NCBI RefSeq assembly: GCF_000447205.1 | Contig: NZ_AUWY01000091.1 | Coordinates: 23,192 to 87,191 of the forward strand | Length of the DNA: 64,000 nucleotides | Direction of reading: 5' to 3' | Source of the DNA: Sphingobium ummariense RL-3 | GTDB taxonomy: Bacteria > Pseudomonadota > Alphaproteobacteria > Sphingomonadales > Sphingomonadaceae | Part shown: positions 7,941 through 15,603 of the stretch, in pieces | How the letters are laid out: each line of letters begins with the position of its first letter | Position numbering within the stretch: position 1 is the stretch's first letter | Made by a program: the position numbers and the translations under genes | The notes under the pieces: generated by a model | Told to the model about the DNA's origin: nothing | The model's database searches: none | The model's input: only the letters and a program-made list of their open reading frames with translations

Positions 7941-9098
7941 ATGGCGCATACTGATCTGGTGATTTCTCCTGTTTTTTCCAAGGCCGACCGCAAGGCCTTC
8001 GTCGAGCTGCCCTGGCGCCTCTATGCGAACGATCCGAACTGGGTCGCGCCCCTGAAGCAGGAGGCCTACGACCTGATCACCCCGGGCAAGAACCCCTTTT
8101 TCGAACATGCCGAAGCCGGCTATTTCCTGGCGCGGCGGGGCGACCGGGTGGTCGGCCGCATCTCCGCCCATATCGACCATCTCGCCACCGGCATGCCGGT
8201 CGAGCAAGGCATGGGGCCGGGCACCGGCCATTTCGGTCTGTTCGAGGCGGATGACGACGCGGCGGCAAAGGCGCTGCTGGCGGCAGCGGAGGACTGGCTG
8301 CGGGGCAAGGGCATGACCCGCGTGCTCGGCCCCATCTCGCTGTCGATCTGGGAGGAACCCGGACTCCTCATCCAGGGCCACGACCATCCGCCCACGGTCA
8401 TGATGGGCCATGACAGCCCCGCCTATCAGGCGATGATCGAAGGGGCCGGCTATCGCCCGGTCAAGCAGCTCAAGACCTATGAGCTGGACATCACGAAGAA
8501 CTTCCCGCCGCTGATCCAGCGCATCGTCTCCTCCGGCGAGAAGAACGAGCGCATCCGCATCCGCAATGTCGACAAGTCGAGGTTCGATGAGGAGGCGGCG
8601 ATCATCCTCCACATCCTGAACGATGCGTGGGGGAAGAACTGGGGCTTCGTGCCGATCACCGATTCGGAAGTCGCCTTCACCGGCAAGAAGCTGAAGCCCC
8701 TGGTGTTCAACGACCTCATCATGATCGCGGAGCTGGACGGCGAGCCGGTCGCCTTCATGATGACGCTGCCCGACCTCAACGAGCCGCTGAAGCCGCTCAG
8801 GGGTTCGCTCTTCCCCTTCGGCTGGGCGAAGCTGCTGCTGTGGCTGCGCAAGCCGCGGTCGAGGACGATGCGCGTGCCGCTGATGGGCGTGGTGCAGCGG
8901 CTTCAGGCCTCGCGCCTCGCAAGCCAGCTCGCCTTCATGATGATCGAATATATCCGCCGCAACGCGACCGCCCATTATGGCGCGGAGCGTGGCGAGATCG
9001 GCTGGGTTCTGGACGACAACCAGGGCATGAACGCCATCGCCGATGCCATCGAGAGCAAGGTCAACAAGGTCTACCAGATCTACGAGAAGGCTCTCTGA
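7941..9098 (+). CDS. GNAT-fold acetyltransferase-like protein
   Basis: A 385-residue soluble protein of a conserved alphaproteobacterial family, sometimes annotated as dATP pyrophosphohydrolase, with a GNAT-like core. The opening (FVELPWRLYANDPNWVAP, then KNPFFEHAEAGYFLARRGDRVVGRISA) is the characteristic N-terminal strand/helix set, and WEEPGLLIQG and HAYxG-like features follow. The C-terminus (GEIGWVLDDNQGMNAIADAI) resembles an acetyl-CoA-binding end. No Nudix box is present, so the pyrophosphohydrolase name is not supported. ATG 7941 has AGGG 8 nt upstream. The last 19 bp overlap the convergent LysR gene. The substrate is unknown. Confidence 0.8.
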   Translation: MAHTDLVISPVFSKADRKAFVELPWRLYANDPNWVAPLKQEAYDLITPGKNPFFEHAEAGYFLARRGDRVVGRISAHIDHLATGMPVEQGMGPGTGHFGLFEADDDAAAKALLAAAEDWLRGKGMTRVLGPISLSIWEEPGLLIQGHDHPPTVMMGHDSPAYQAMIEGAGYRPVKQLKTYELDITKNFPPLIQRIVSSGEKNERIRIRNVDKSRFDEEAAIILHILNDAWGKNWGFVPITDSEVAFTGKKLKPLVFNDLIMIAELDGEPVAFMMTLPDLNEPLKPLRGSLFPFGWAKLLLWLRKPRSRTMRVPLMGVVQRLQASRLASQLAFMMIEYIRRNATAHYGAERGEIGWVLDDNQGMNAIADAIESKVNKVYQIYEKAL

Positions 9099-10018
9099 GG
9101 CGCAGGGCTGGTCTGTCCTGAGACAGCAATTGTCTCGCCCCGTTCCTGTCGCAGGCACCGGGCAAGAAAGTCGACGCAGCTGCGCACCTTGGCGGTCTCG
9201 CCCTGCCGCGCGACGTAAAGGGCAACGATCGGCGACGACGGCAGGACGATGGTCTTCATCACCTGCTGCAGCCGGCCGGCGCGCAGGTCTTCGGCCACAT
9301 CCCAGAGCGACTTGATGACCACGCCGGCGCCGTCCAGCGCCCACAGCCGCGCCACCTCCCCATCATTGGTGCGCAGCGTCCGGCGCGGCCGCACGCCTGC
9401 GAGGTCGATCATGCGCCAGGCATCCTGCTGGCCGCTTTCGACGGCAATGGTGTCATGCATCGTCAGGTCCATAATGCGCCGGGGCTCGCCCCTGCGCGCG
9501 ATATAGGCCGGCGAAGCGCAGATCACGCGGGGGTTATCCGCCAGGCGCTTCATCGTGAGCGCGGAGTCGGCGGGCGGATCGAAGCAGATCGCGATATCAT
9601 GCCCTGTCTCCACGATGTTGCCGAGCTGCGCCGCCGTTTCCACGTGGATCGTCACTTCCGGATGGAGCATCGCATAGTGCTGGAGCATGGGCGCCAAGCG
9701 CGAGCGGCCGACACTCACCGTCGTGACGACGCGCAGCACCCCGGCGGCCTCGGTCGCAGCCCGCATCACTGCGGATTCTGCGTGATCCATATCGGCCAGC
9801 GCCTGCCCGGCCCGCTCGTAGAACACTGCTCCTTCCTCTGTCAGCGTCAGGTTGCGGCTGTTTCTGCGCACCAGGGCAACACCCAGCCTCGTTTCCAACT
9901 GCGACAGGCGCCGGCTGGTGGCCGCCAGCGAGAGACCGAGCCGGCGGGCGGCCTCCGACAGGCTCCCCGATTCGGCGATCTTTATGAAGGACAGGATTTC
10001 GGAAAAGCGGTCAGGCAT
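9080..10018 (-). CDS. LysR family transcriptional regulator
   Basis: A 312-residue LysR regulator. The N-terminal helix-turn-helix reads FIKIAESGSLSEAARRLGLSLAATSRRLSQLETRLGV (residues about 10-46), followed by the linker helix and a periplasmic-binding-protein-like effector domain (about 90-295). It belongs to the single-domain subgroup in which regulators often act on a divergent neighbour. ATG 10018 is preferred; the frame extends upstream without homology. A 9-bp near-perfect inverted repeat and a 10-bp direct repeat lie 68-124 bp upstream, in the spacer shared with the small membrane protein and bestrophin genes, which are the obvious target candidates. The effector is unknown. Confidence 0.92.
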   Translation of the reverse strand: MPDRFSEILSFIKIAESGSLSEAARRLGLSLAATSRRLSQLETRLGVALVRRNSRNLTLTEEGAVFYERAGQALADMDHAESAVMRAATEAAGVLRVVTTVSVGRSRLAPMLQHYAMLHPEVTIHVETAAQLGNIVETGHDIAICFDPPADSALTMKRLADNPRVICASPAYIARRGEPRRIMDLTMHDTIAVESGQQDAWRMIDLAGVRPRRTLRTNDGEVARLWALDGAGVVIKSLWDVAEDLRAGRLQQVMKTIVLPSSPIVALYVARQGETAKVRSCVDFLARCLRQERGETIAVSGQTSPAPQRAFS

Positions 10019-10085
10019 GCTTCCACAGCTATGCGAGATGCGCTGCAGCGCAATAGAGAGCCTGTTGCAAGATGGTATGAAAGCA

Positions 10086-10110
10086 TTTCCATCTGTCCCC
10101 TTTCCATCTG
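10086..10110. repeat. 10-bp direct repeat upstream of lysR
   Basis: TTTCCATCTG occurs at 10086-10095 and again at 10101-10110, separated by TCCCC (period 15). It lies in the divergent lysR/small membrane protein spacer next to an inverted repeat, which suggests tandem binding sites. Confidence 0.5.
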
Positions 10111-10115
10111 ATTTG

Positions 10116-10142
10116 TGACGTAAAATTGCGGTATTTGCGTCA
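10116..10142. promoter_or_regulatory. candidate LysR operator (imperfect 9-bp inverted repeat)
   Basis: TGACGTAAA (10116-10124) and TTTGCGTCA (10134-10142) pair at 8 of 9 positions around a 9-nt spacer. It is roughly midway between the lysR start (10018) and the divergent ATG (10248), where LysR recognition sites normally sit. Binding by this LysR is inference. Confidence 0.5.
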
Positions 10143-10247
10143 TCCGCAAGGCTGGTTTGCAAAGGGCAAAGCCAGTTGACCCGCACTTGTGCACCGCATC
10201 AATCCTTTCTCCCATGACTTCCCGCCATCCTGTTGAGGAGAATTGAT

Positions 10248-10481
10248 ATGTTGGCCCTTGCCCGCGCCGGACGCTGCGCCCGCTCCGCCATTGCCTGGAA
10301 CGACATTGAATTTCTGCCGCTCTGGGCCGCCCTGCTTATGGGGCTGGTTTTCCTGTGGCTGTGCGTGGCGCACATGACGCCGACGCTTCATATCGCAACG
10401 ATCAAGGCGGCGGGCATCATGGGTGCCCTCGCGCTGCGCCATGCTTGGTTGCGGCTTGACGATGACGAGATGGGCGCCTGA
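10248..10481 (+). CDS. small two-helix membrane protein, hypothetical
   Basis: A 77-residue protein whose N-terminal 25 residues are basic, followed by two hydrophobic segments (LPLWAALLMGLVFLWLCVA, and about residues 48-65) and a short acidic tail (LRLDDDEMGA). ATG 10248 has a strong GAGGAG ribosome site 8 nt upstream, which supports real translation despite the small size. I do not recognise the family. It lies 22 bp before the bestrophin-type channel gene on the same strand, so it may be an accessory subunit or regulator of that channel; this is guilt by position only. Confidence 0.6.
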   Translation: MLALARAGRCARSAIAWNDIEFLPLWAALLMGLVFLWLCVAHMTPTLHIATIKAAGIMGALALRHAWLRLDDDEMGA

Positions 10482-10503
10482 ATCCGCTTCCCCAAGCTAC
10501 ATC

Positions 10504-11382
10504 ATGATCGTTGGCCATACACCGCGTATACGTCAGGCATTCCAGAAGGCCTGGAGCGCCCTCATCGCGCTGTTCTTCTGGGATCTTGCCGTCACCATCT
10601 TCTATTTCCTGTCGCCATTCCGGGCACCGGCGCTGCCGCTGACCATCTTCGGCACGGCGCTGGCGCTGATCCTGGGATTCAGGGTCAATTCCGCCTATCA
10701 GCGCTGGTGGGAAGGCCGCATCCTGTGGGGCGGGATGGTCAATGTCTCGCGCAGCTTCACGCGCGCCATCCTGGCCTATCTGCCCTCGTGCGGCCGGGAG
10801 TTGGCAGACGAACTGGTCCAGCGCCATATCGCCTATGTCCATGCGCTGCGGTGCCAGCTGCGTCGCCAGGACCCGGCGCCCGATGTCCAGCGTGTGCTGG
10901 GATGTGATGATGTTCCCGAACTGTCCCGCCGCAATCCCGCGAATGCGCTGCTGGAGGGGTCCGACAAGCGGATGGCCGACGCCGTGCGCCAGGGATGGAT
11001 CGACACCATCCAGCAGAGCCGGCTCGAAGCGATGCTGGTCGACATGTCGAATGCCCAGGGCGGCATGGAAAGGCTGAAGAACACACCGCTACCCGCGCAA
11101 TATCGCAGCTTCCCCAAATTCTTCACGCGGCTGTTCTGTATCCTTCTACCGGTCGGCCTGGTCGAAACGCTGGGTGTCGCGACGCCGATTGGCTCGGCGA
11201 TGGCGGGGTTCATGTATCTGGCGGTGCTTCAGATCGGCGATGACCTGGTCGATCCCTTCGCCAATACGATCCACGACCTTCCTCTGCTCAGCGTCACGAC
11301 GATGATCGAGGGCGACCTGCGCCAGTCGATCGGTCAGGATCCCCCTCCCCTGATCGATCCGGTCGACGGCGTGCTCTGGTAG
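10504..11382 (+). CDS. bestrophin-type anion channel family protein
   Basis: A 292-residue membrane protein with the bestrophin (UPF0187) hallmarks: an early helix FFWDLAVTIFYF, then the conserved block GFRVNSAYQRWWEGRILWGG with the NSxYxRWWEgR motif, and late DDLVDPFANTIHDLPLL. Bacterial homologues form pentameric, ion-selective channels of the inner membrane, some of them sodium-selective. ATG 10504 matches the usual family start (MIV...); an in-frame ATG at 10462, overlapping the preceding gene's end, could allow coupled translation. It is likely co-transcribed with the 77-residue gene. The stop codons of this gene and the convergent DUF2239 gene are 4 bp apart. Confidence 0.87.
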   Translation: MIVGHTPRIRQAFQKAWSALIALFFWDLAVTIFYFLSPFRAPALPLTIFGTALALILGFRVNSAYQRWWEGRILWGGMVNVSRSFTRAILAYLPSCGRELADELVQRHIAYVHALRCQLRRQDPAPDVQRVLGCDDVPELSRRNPANALLEGSDKRMADAVRQGWIDTIQQSRLEAMLVDMSNAQGGMERLKNTPLPAQYRSFPKFFTRLFCILLPVGLVETLGVATPIGSAMAGFMYLAVLQIGDDLVDPFANTIHDLPLLSVTTMIEGDLRQSIGQDPPPLIDPVDGVLW

Positions 11383-11386
11383 GATA

Positions 11387-11911
11387 TCAGGCGACGAAGG
11401 CAGCCTCTCCCAGCGCGATCGCATGGTCGCGGATCGCCGACGGCCATCGCGCCATCGCCTCCTCGAAGCCTGCGCGGTCGCGAGCATAGAGCGCCCGGAT
11501 CGCCGCCTCGTAACCGGAACGGTCCCCGGCAATGGCGGTCATGAAATGATAGGCCGCATCCATGGCAGCGCGCGGCGAGGGCCGCTCCGTCCCTTCCCTG
11601 CGCGCCGCATCCACCAAACGCCGCAAGGTAGCGGACGCGCCGCCTGGCTGCGTCGCCAGCCATTCCCAGTGACGGGGGAGGAGCGTCACTTCACGCGCCT
11701 GCACACCCAGCCTGGGCCGTCCGCGCCCACGCTGCTCCGCCGCCGCCGTGCCACCACGCAAATCAATGTCCACCTGCCGCCCCGTCGAATCGTCGAACAG
11801 CAGCAACGCCTGAGCCTGGTCGCCCATGGCAAGCAAGGCGGCGCGTACCTCCTCCTCATCGCCGGTGGCGATCCACAGGTCCCCCGCAAAGGCCGTCAAT
11901 GTGCGTGTCAT
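11387..11911 (-). CDS. DUF2239 family protein
   Basis: A 174-residue soluble protein that fits DUF2239. It has an N-terminal alpha/beta part (TLTAFAGDLWIATGD... LLLFDDSTGRQVDIDLRG) and a basic GRPRLGVQAREVTLLPRHWEWLATQPGG segment. That segment looks like a short helix-turn-helix or DNA-contacting helix and precedes a helical C-terminus. The function is unknown in the family; the GRPKLGV...VTLLPRHWDWL core is its most conserved part. The gene has its own apparent promoter wrapped by a perfect 10-bp inverted repeat at 11940-11976, suggesting autoregulation or a local repressor. It lies downstream of xthA on the same strand. Confidence 0.82.
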   Translation of the reverse strand: MTRTLTAFAGDLWIATGDEEEVRAALLAMGDQAQALLLFDDSTGRQVDIDLRGGTAAAEQRGRGRPRLGVQAREVTLLPRHWEWLATQPGGASATLRRLVDAARREGTERPSPRAAMDAAYHFMTAIAGDRSGYEAAIRALYARDRAGFEEAMARWPSAIRDHAIALGEAAFVA

Positions 11912-11939
11912 GCCGAATCTCCTTCGGCACCGCCATTAT

Positions 11940-11976
11940 TACCCGGATTTAATAGAGTCAATATGATCCGGGTAAA
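11940..11976 (-). promoter_or_regulatory. DUF2239 promoter enclosed by a perfect 10-bp inverted repeat
   Basis: TTACCCGGAT (11940-11949) and ATCCGGGTAA (11967-11976) are perfect inverted arms with a 17-nt spacer. Read on the minus strand, a TTGACT -35-like hexamer lies within the spacer and a TAATAAT -10-like stretch overlaps the downstream arm. This is the layout of a repressor-controlled promoter. It starts 29 bp upstream of the DUF2239 ATG. Confidence 0.55.
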
Positions 11977-11977
11977 A

Positions 11978-12751
11978 TCATTCCTGCAGTTCGACCCAGG
12001 TGGGGGCATGATCGCTCGCCTTCTCCCGCCCGCGGAAATCCCTGTCCACCTGCGCGTCCAGCAGGCGGTCCGCAGCGGCGGGGCTCAGCAGCAGATGGTC
12101 GATGCGGAAGCCGGCGTCGCGCGGCCAGGCGTTCATCTGATAGTCCCAATAGGTCCACACCCCGCCGGCCGGATGCCGGCTGGCGATCGCGTCGGTCCAA
12201 CCATCGCCCAGCAGCCGGCGGTAGGCGGCCCGGCTTTCCGGCTGCATCAGCGCATCGTCGGCCATGGCCTTGACCGAATAGACGTCGCGGTCGTGCGGGA
12301 TGACATTATAGTCGCCAGCCAGCACCGCCGGCACTTCCTCCGCCCAGATTTCCGTAGCGCGGTCGCGCAACCGCTTCATCCAGCGCAGCTTGTAGTCGAA
12401 CTTGGGGCCAGGCTGGGGGTTGCCGTTGGGCAGGTAGATGGACGCCACCCGCACCCCCTTCACATCGGCCTCGATATAGCGGCTATGCTCATCCTCCGGC
12501 TCGCCTTCCAGGCCACGGCGCACCTCGACCGGGGTCTCGCCCCGCGCCAGGATGGCGACGCCGTTGAAACCTTTCTGCCCGTGCCAGATCGCGCCATAGC
12601 CCGCTTCCTCGATGTCCTTGATCGGGAAGGTGTCGTCGGATGTCTTGATCTCCTGCAGGCAGGCGACGTCCGGCTGCGTCTCGCCCAGCCATTCCAGCAG
12701 GCGCGGCAGGCGCGCCTTGATGCCGTTGATGTTGAAGGTGGCGATGCGCAT
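11978..12751 (-). CDS. xthA: exodeoxyribonuclease III
   Basis: A 257-residue exonuclease/endonuclease/phosphatase-fold enzyme with the ExoIII markers: MRIATFNINGIKARL at the start, CLQEIKT (metal-binding Glu), then NVIPHDRDV with the Asp/Asn catalytic pair region, DYQMNAWPRDAGFRIDHLLLSP, and KASDHAPTWVEL with the terminal DH catalytic pair. It cleaves at abasic sites and removes 3' blocking groups in base-excision repair. The length is normal for the family. It lies downstream of erpA on the same strand, with about 60 bp between. DUF2239 follows it but has its own promoter. Confidence 0.94.
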   Translation of the reverse strand: MRIATFNINGIKARLPRLLEWLGETQPDVACLQEIKTSDDTFPIKDIEEAGYGAIWHGQKGFNGVAILARGETPVEVRRGLEGEPEDEHSRYIEADVKGVRVASIYLPNGNPQPGPKFDYKLRWMKRLRDRATEIWAEEVPAVLAGDYNVIPHDRDVYSVKAMADDALMQPESRAAYRRLLGDGWTDAIASRHPAGGVWTYWDYQMNAWPRDAGFRIDHLLLSPAAADRLLDAQVDRDFRGREKASDHAPTWVELQE

Positions 12752-12810
12752 CGGTCGGGTCTCCTCCCACTCCTCCTAGAGGGAGGGAGGCGGACTCGAC
12801 AAGGGTCCGC

Positions 12811-13137
12811 TCAGACCGAGAAGCTCGAACCGCAACCGCAGCCCGCGGTCGCGTTGGGATTGGTCACCTTGAACGCGGCGCCGCCCAGATCGGACACGAA
12901 GTCCACTGCGGCCCCGCGCACCAGGTCGATGCTGACATCGTCCACTACCAGCGTGACGCCGTCGGTCTGGACCGTCACATCCTGGGGCTCGACGGCATCC
13001 GCCAGGCCGAAGCGATACTGGAAGCCCGAGCAGCCACCGCCTTCGACCGCCAGCCGCAGGATGGCCGGCTTGCCCTGCTTGGCGGCGATGGCCGCGACGC
13101 GAGCGGCGGCAGAAGGGGTGAGCGCAATATCAGCCAT
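12811..13137 (-). CDS. erpA: iron-sulfur cluster insertion protein ErpA (HesB/IscA family)
   Basis: A 108-residue A-type Fe-S carrier. The three cluster-binding cysteines are present: C in GGGCSGFQYRF and the C-terminal pair in AGCGCGSSFSV. It hands Fe-S clusters to apo-targets. The only suitable start is ATG 13137 (MADIALTPSAAARV); the open frame continues upstream but without an initiation context. It is co-oriented with xthA, a pairing I recall as common in alphaproteobacteria, where the divergent neighbour is usually dgt. Here the divergent neighbour is instead a carbohydrate-esterase operon. Confidence 0.92.
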   Translation of the reverse strand: MADIALTPSAAARVAAIAAKQGKPAILRLAVEGGGCSGFQYRFGLADAVEPQDVTVQTDGVTLVVDDVSIDLVRGAAVDFVSDLGGAAFKVTNPNATAGCGCGSSFSV

Positions 13138-13216
13138 GGCATGTAGATAGGATCTGGCAGGGCGCGGGGCAAGGAAAGGCTGATCGCTTGACATCGACGG
13201 GGCCGGGGCACAGAAG

Positions 13217-13230
13217 AATCCTATAGGATT
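13217..13230. promoter_or_regulatory. perfect palindrome upstream of the CE15/Nif3/CE7 operon
   Basis: AATCCTATAGGATT is a perfect 14-bp palindrome, ending 16 bp before the ATG at 13247. Compact ATCC-TATA-GGAT palindromes are typical of GntR-type operators, but no GntR gene is in the window. A TTGACA -35-like hexamer lies at 13188-13193. The position suggests repression of the whole operon. Confidence 0.6.
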
Positions 13231-13246
13231 TACACGGCGGGGAGGA

Positions 13247-14683
13247 ATGCCGATGTGGACGGCCGGACGGCGGGGCGCGGCCTTGGCGCTCCTCATGATG
13301 ACCGGCGCGCACGCGCAATCCCCAGGCACCAGCCCCGAAGCCTGTCCGGCAGCGACGCCCGCCAACCCGATCGCCGAAGCCTCCGCCGCCGAGCGCGCTC
13401 GGGAGATGAAGTTGCTGGGAATCGCCGCGATGCAGCCTCCCGTCAGCGCCTTCGAACCCGACAAGCCGTGCAACGCCAATTATGACGAGGCCCGCGCCAA
13501 TCCCTATCCCGCGCTGCCGCCGCTGCTGAAGATGCAGAACGGCGCCGGGGTGACACGGGCCACCTGGCCGCAGCGCCGCGCGGAGATCAAGGCGCTGTTC
13601 GACGACCAGGTCTATGGCCGCTATCCGGCGCATATCCCCAAGGTCAGCTGGAGAGTAACCGGTACGGAACGCCAGACAGTGGCAGGGGTCGAAGCCATCG
13701 TGAAGCACGTCACCGGCCATGTCGACAACTCCGCCTATCCGGCGATCACGGTCGATATCCAGCTCGATGTGGTCACCCCGGCGGCGGCCCAGGGTCGGCG
13801 CGTGCCCGTGATCATCGGCGGCGGGTCGGTCCGGCCGCGGCCGACATTCGCCCGCCCAGCGCCCGCGCCCGGTCAGGTCACCCATCTGCTGGCGGCCCCC
13901 GCCGATCCGCCCGACAGCGCCCAGCTGCTGCTGGAGAAGGGCTGGGGCTTCGTCTGGATGAACACCACGGACATCCAGGCGGACAATGGCGCCGGTCTGG
14001 ACAAGGGGATCATCGGCCTTGTCAACAAGGGCAAGCCGCGCTCGCTGACCGACTGGGGCGTGCTGCGCGCCTGGGCATGGGCGCAGGCGCGCGCGGTGGA
14101 CTATCTCGTCACTGACAGGGACGTCGATCCGCGCAGGATCGGCACCTTCGGCCATTCGCGCGGAGGCAAGGCGGCGCTGGTCGCGATGGCGGACGACCCG
14201 CGGATCGCCATCGGCTTCATCAGCAGTTCGGGCGCGGGCGGCGCCAACCTCTATCGCCGCAACTATGGCGAAACCGTCGCCAACCTCGCCGCCCCGAACG
14301 AGTTTCACTGGTTCGCGGGCAATTTCCTGAAATATGCGGCGGTCGGCCATTCGCCTGACGAGCTGCCGGTCGACAGCCACCAGTTTATCGCGCTGGTGGC
14401 GCCCCGCCCCATATTCATCGGCGGCGGCGCGCTGCTGACGGAGCCGGAATATATGCCTGGAGACGCCTGGCAGGATGCGCAGGGGATGTTCATGGCGGCA
14501 TCGGCCGCCAGCCCGGCATGGGAATTGCTCGGCCGGAAGGGGCTGGGCACCGCTACCTTCCCGCCGATGAAGACTTTGGTCGACGATGGCGATATCGCTT
14601 TCCGCCAGCATGAATGGGGGCATACGCCCGCGCCGAACTGGCCCTATTTCATCGCGTTCGCGTCCCGCTATTTCGACAGGTGA
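13247..14683 (+). CDS. CE15-like glucuronoyl esterase / alpha-beta hydrolase, secreted
   Basis: A 478-residue alpha/beta hydrolase with a signal peptide (GRRGAALALLMMTGAHAQ). The nucleophile elbow GHSRGGKAAL matches the G-C-S-R-x-G-K signature of family CE15 glucuronoyl esterases. The following conserved CE15 stretches SGAGGANLYRRNYGE, NEFHWFAGNF and LPVDSHQFIALVAPRP are all recognisable. QHEWGHTP near the end may supply the catalytic His. CE15 enzymes split esters between glucuronic acid on xylan and lignin alcohols; whether that is the substrate here is inference. GGAGG lies 7 nt before ATG 13247. It is the first gene of a four-gene operon; the next ATG follows its stop by 5 bp. Confidence 0.82.
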   Translation: MPMWTAGRRGAALALLMMTGAHAQSPGTSPEACPAATPANPIAEASAAERAREMKLLGIAAMQPPVSAFEPDKPCNANYDEARANPYPALPPLLKMQNGAGVTRATWPQRRAEIKALFDDQVYGRYPAHIPKVSWRVTGTERQTVAGVEAIVKHVTGHVDNSAYPAITVDIQLDVVTPAAAQGRRVPVIIGGGSVRPRPTFARPAPAPGQVTHLLAAPADPPDSAQLLLEKGWGFVWMNTTDIQADNGAGLDKGIIGLVNKGKPRSLTDWGVLRAWAWAQARAVDYLVTDRDVDPRRIGTFGHSRGGKAALVAMADDPRIAIGFISSSGAGGANLYRRNYGETVANLAAPNEFHWFAGNFLKYAAVGHSPDELPVDSHQFIALVAPRPIFIGGGALLTEPEYMPGDAWQDAQGMFMAASAASPAWELLGRKGLGTATFPPMKTLVDDGDIAFRQHEWGHTPAPNWPYFIAFASRYFDR

Positions 14684-14688
14684 AGCCC

Positions 14689-15603
14689 ATGAAGGATCTG
14701 ACTTTCTCCCGCCGCGGCCTGCTGGCGGGCGGTGCGGCTGCCGGGATGATCGCCGGCAGCTCCGCCTTCGCCGCGTCCGGGCTGACCGCCGGCGCGGTGA
14801 TCGAGCGGATGAAGCAGCATGTCGGCGGGCCGTGGCGCGAGGGCGGGGTCGACGGCTATAAATCGGGTTCGGCGGACACCGTGGTCACCGGCATCGTAAC
14901 GACGATGATGGCGACCTTCGACGCGCTGAAGGCCGCGGCGCGACAGGGCCTCAACCTCGTCTTCACGCACGAGTCCACCTACTGGTCGCACCAGGACACG
15001 CTGACCTATATCCAGGACGACCCGCTCTACCATCGCAAGCGCGATTTCCTGGCCGCGCACAACATGGTCTCCTATCACCTCCACGATCACTGGCACGCGT
15101 TGCGGCCGATCGACGGGATCAACCTCGGCACCATGCAGCTGATGGGCTGGTCGCGCTACATGCATGCCGACAACCAGCGGATGTTCACCATCCCGCAGAC
15201 CACCCTGATGGCGCTCGCCCGGGAGTTTCAGCGGCGGATGGGCAACCGCACTCTTCGCATCATCGGCGATCCGGCGCTGCCGGTGTCGGTCGTCTATGAA
15301 AGCTGGGGCAATTGCTCGGCCTTCCCCGGCATCGATTTCCTGGAAAGCGAGGCCGACGTGCTGGTGATCGGCGAGACGCAGGACTGGGACCTGATCGCCT
15401 ATGCGCGCGATGCGGTAGCCTCCGGCCGGAAAAAGGCGCTGATCGTGCTGGGCCATGTGCTGTCGGAGCAATGGGGGATGAAGGCCTGCGCCGAATGGCT
15501 GAAGGGCTTTGTCACCGAAGTGCCCGTCCGCTATGTGCCGATCATCGAGCCCTATTGGAACATCGACCGGCCGGTGTTCGAAATCGACACGAGACTCGCC
15601 TGA
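14689..15603 (+). CDS. Nif3-like dinuclear-metal protein, TAT-exported, ligands retained
   Basis: A 304-residue protein with a twin-arginine-type signal (FSRRGLLAGGAAAGM), so it is probably periplasmic. The rest resembles the Nif3/YbgI hexameric metal-centre fold: LNLVFTHESTYWS corresponds to the family's HHP/HHG metal loop, YHLHDHW to the middle ligand region, and LGHVLSEQWG to the C-terminal GHxxxE motif. Metal ligands therefore look complete. The substrate is unknown; Nif3-like proteins have been linked to GTP cyclohydrolase-like or hydrolase chemistry without firm proof. It is followed by a paralogue overlapping by 1 bp (TGATG), and sits between two carbohydrate esterases. Confidence 0.75.
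   Translation: MKDLTFSRRGLLAGGAAAGMIAGSSAFAASGLTAGAVIERMKQHVGGPWREGGVDGYKSGSADTVVTGIVTTMMATFDALKAAARQGLNLVFTHESTYWSHQDTLTYIQDDPLYHRKRDFLAAHNMVSYHLHDHWHALRPIDGINLGTMQLMGWSRYMHADNQRMFTIPQTTLMALAREFQRRMGNRTLRIIGDPALPVSVVYESWGNCSAFPGIDFLESEADVLVIGETQDWDLIAYARDAVASGRKKALIVLGHVLSEQWGMKACAEWLKGFVTEVPVRYVPIIEPYWNIDRPVFEIDTRLA

Noticed and set aside
7941..9098. Calling the GNAT-fold protein a dATP pyrophosphohydrolase
   Set aside because: No Nudix box or all-alpha NTP pyrophosphatase motif is visible; the name seems to be a propagated annotation.
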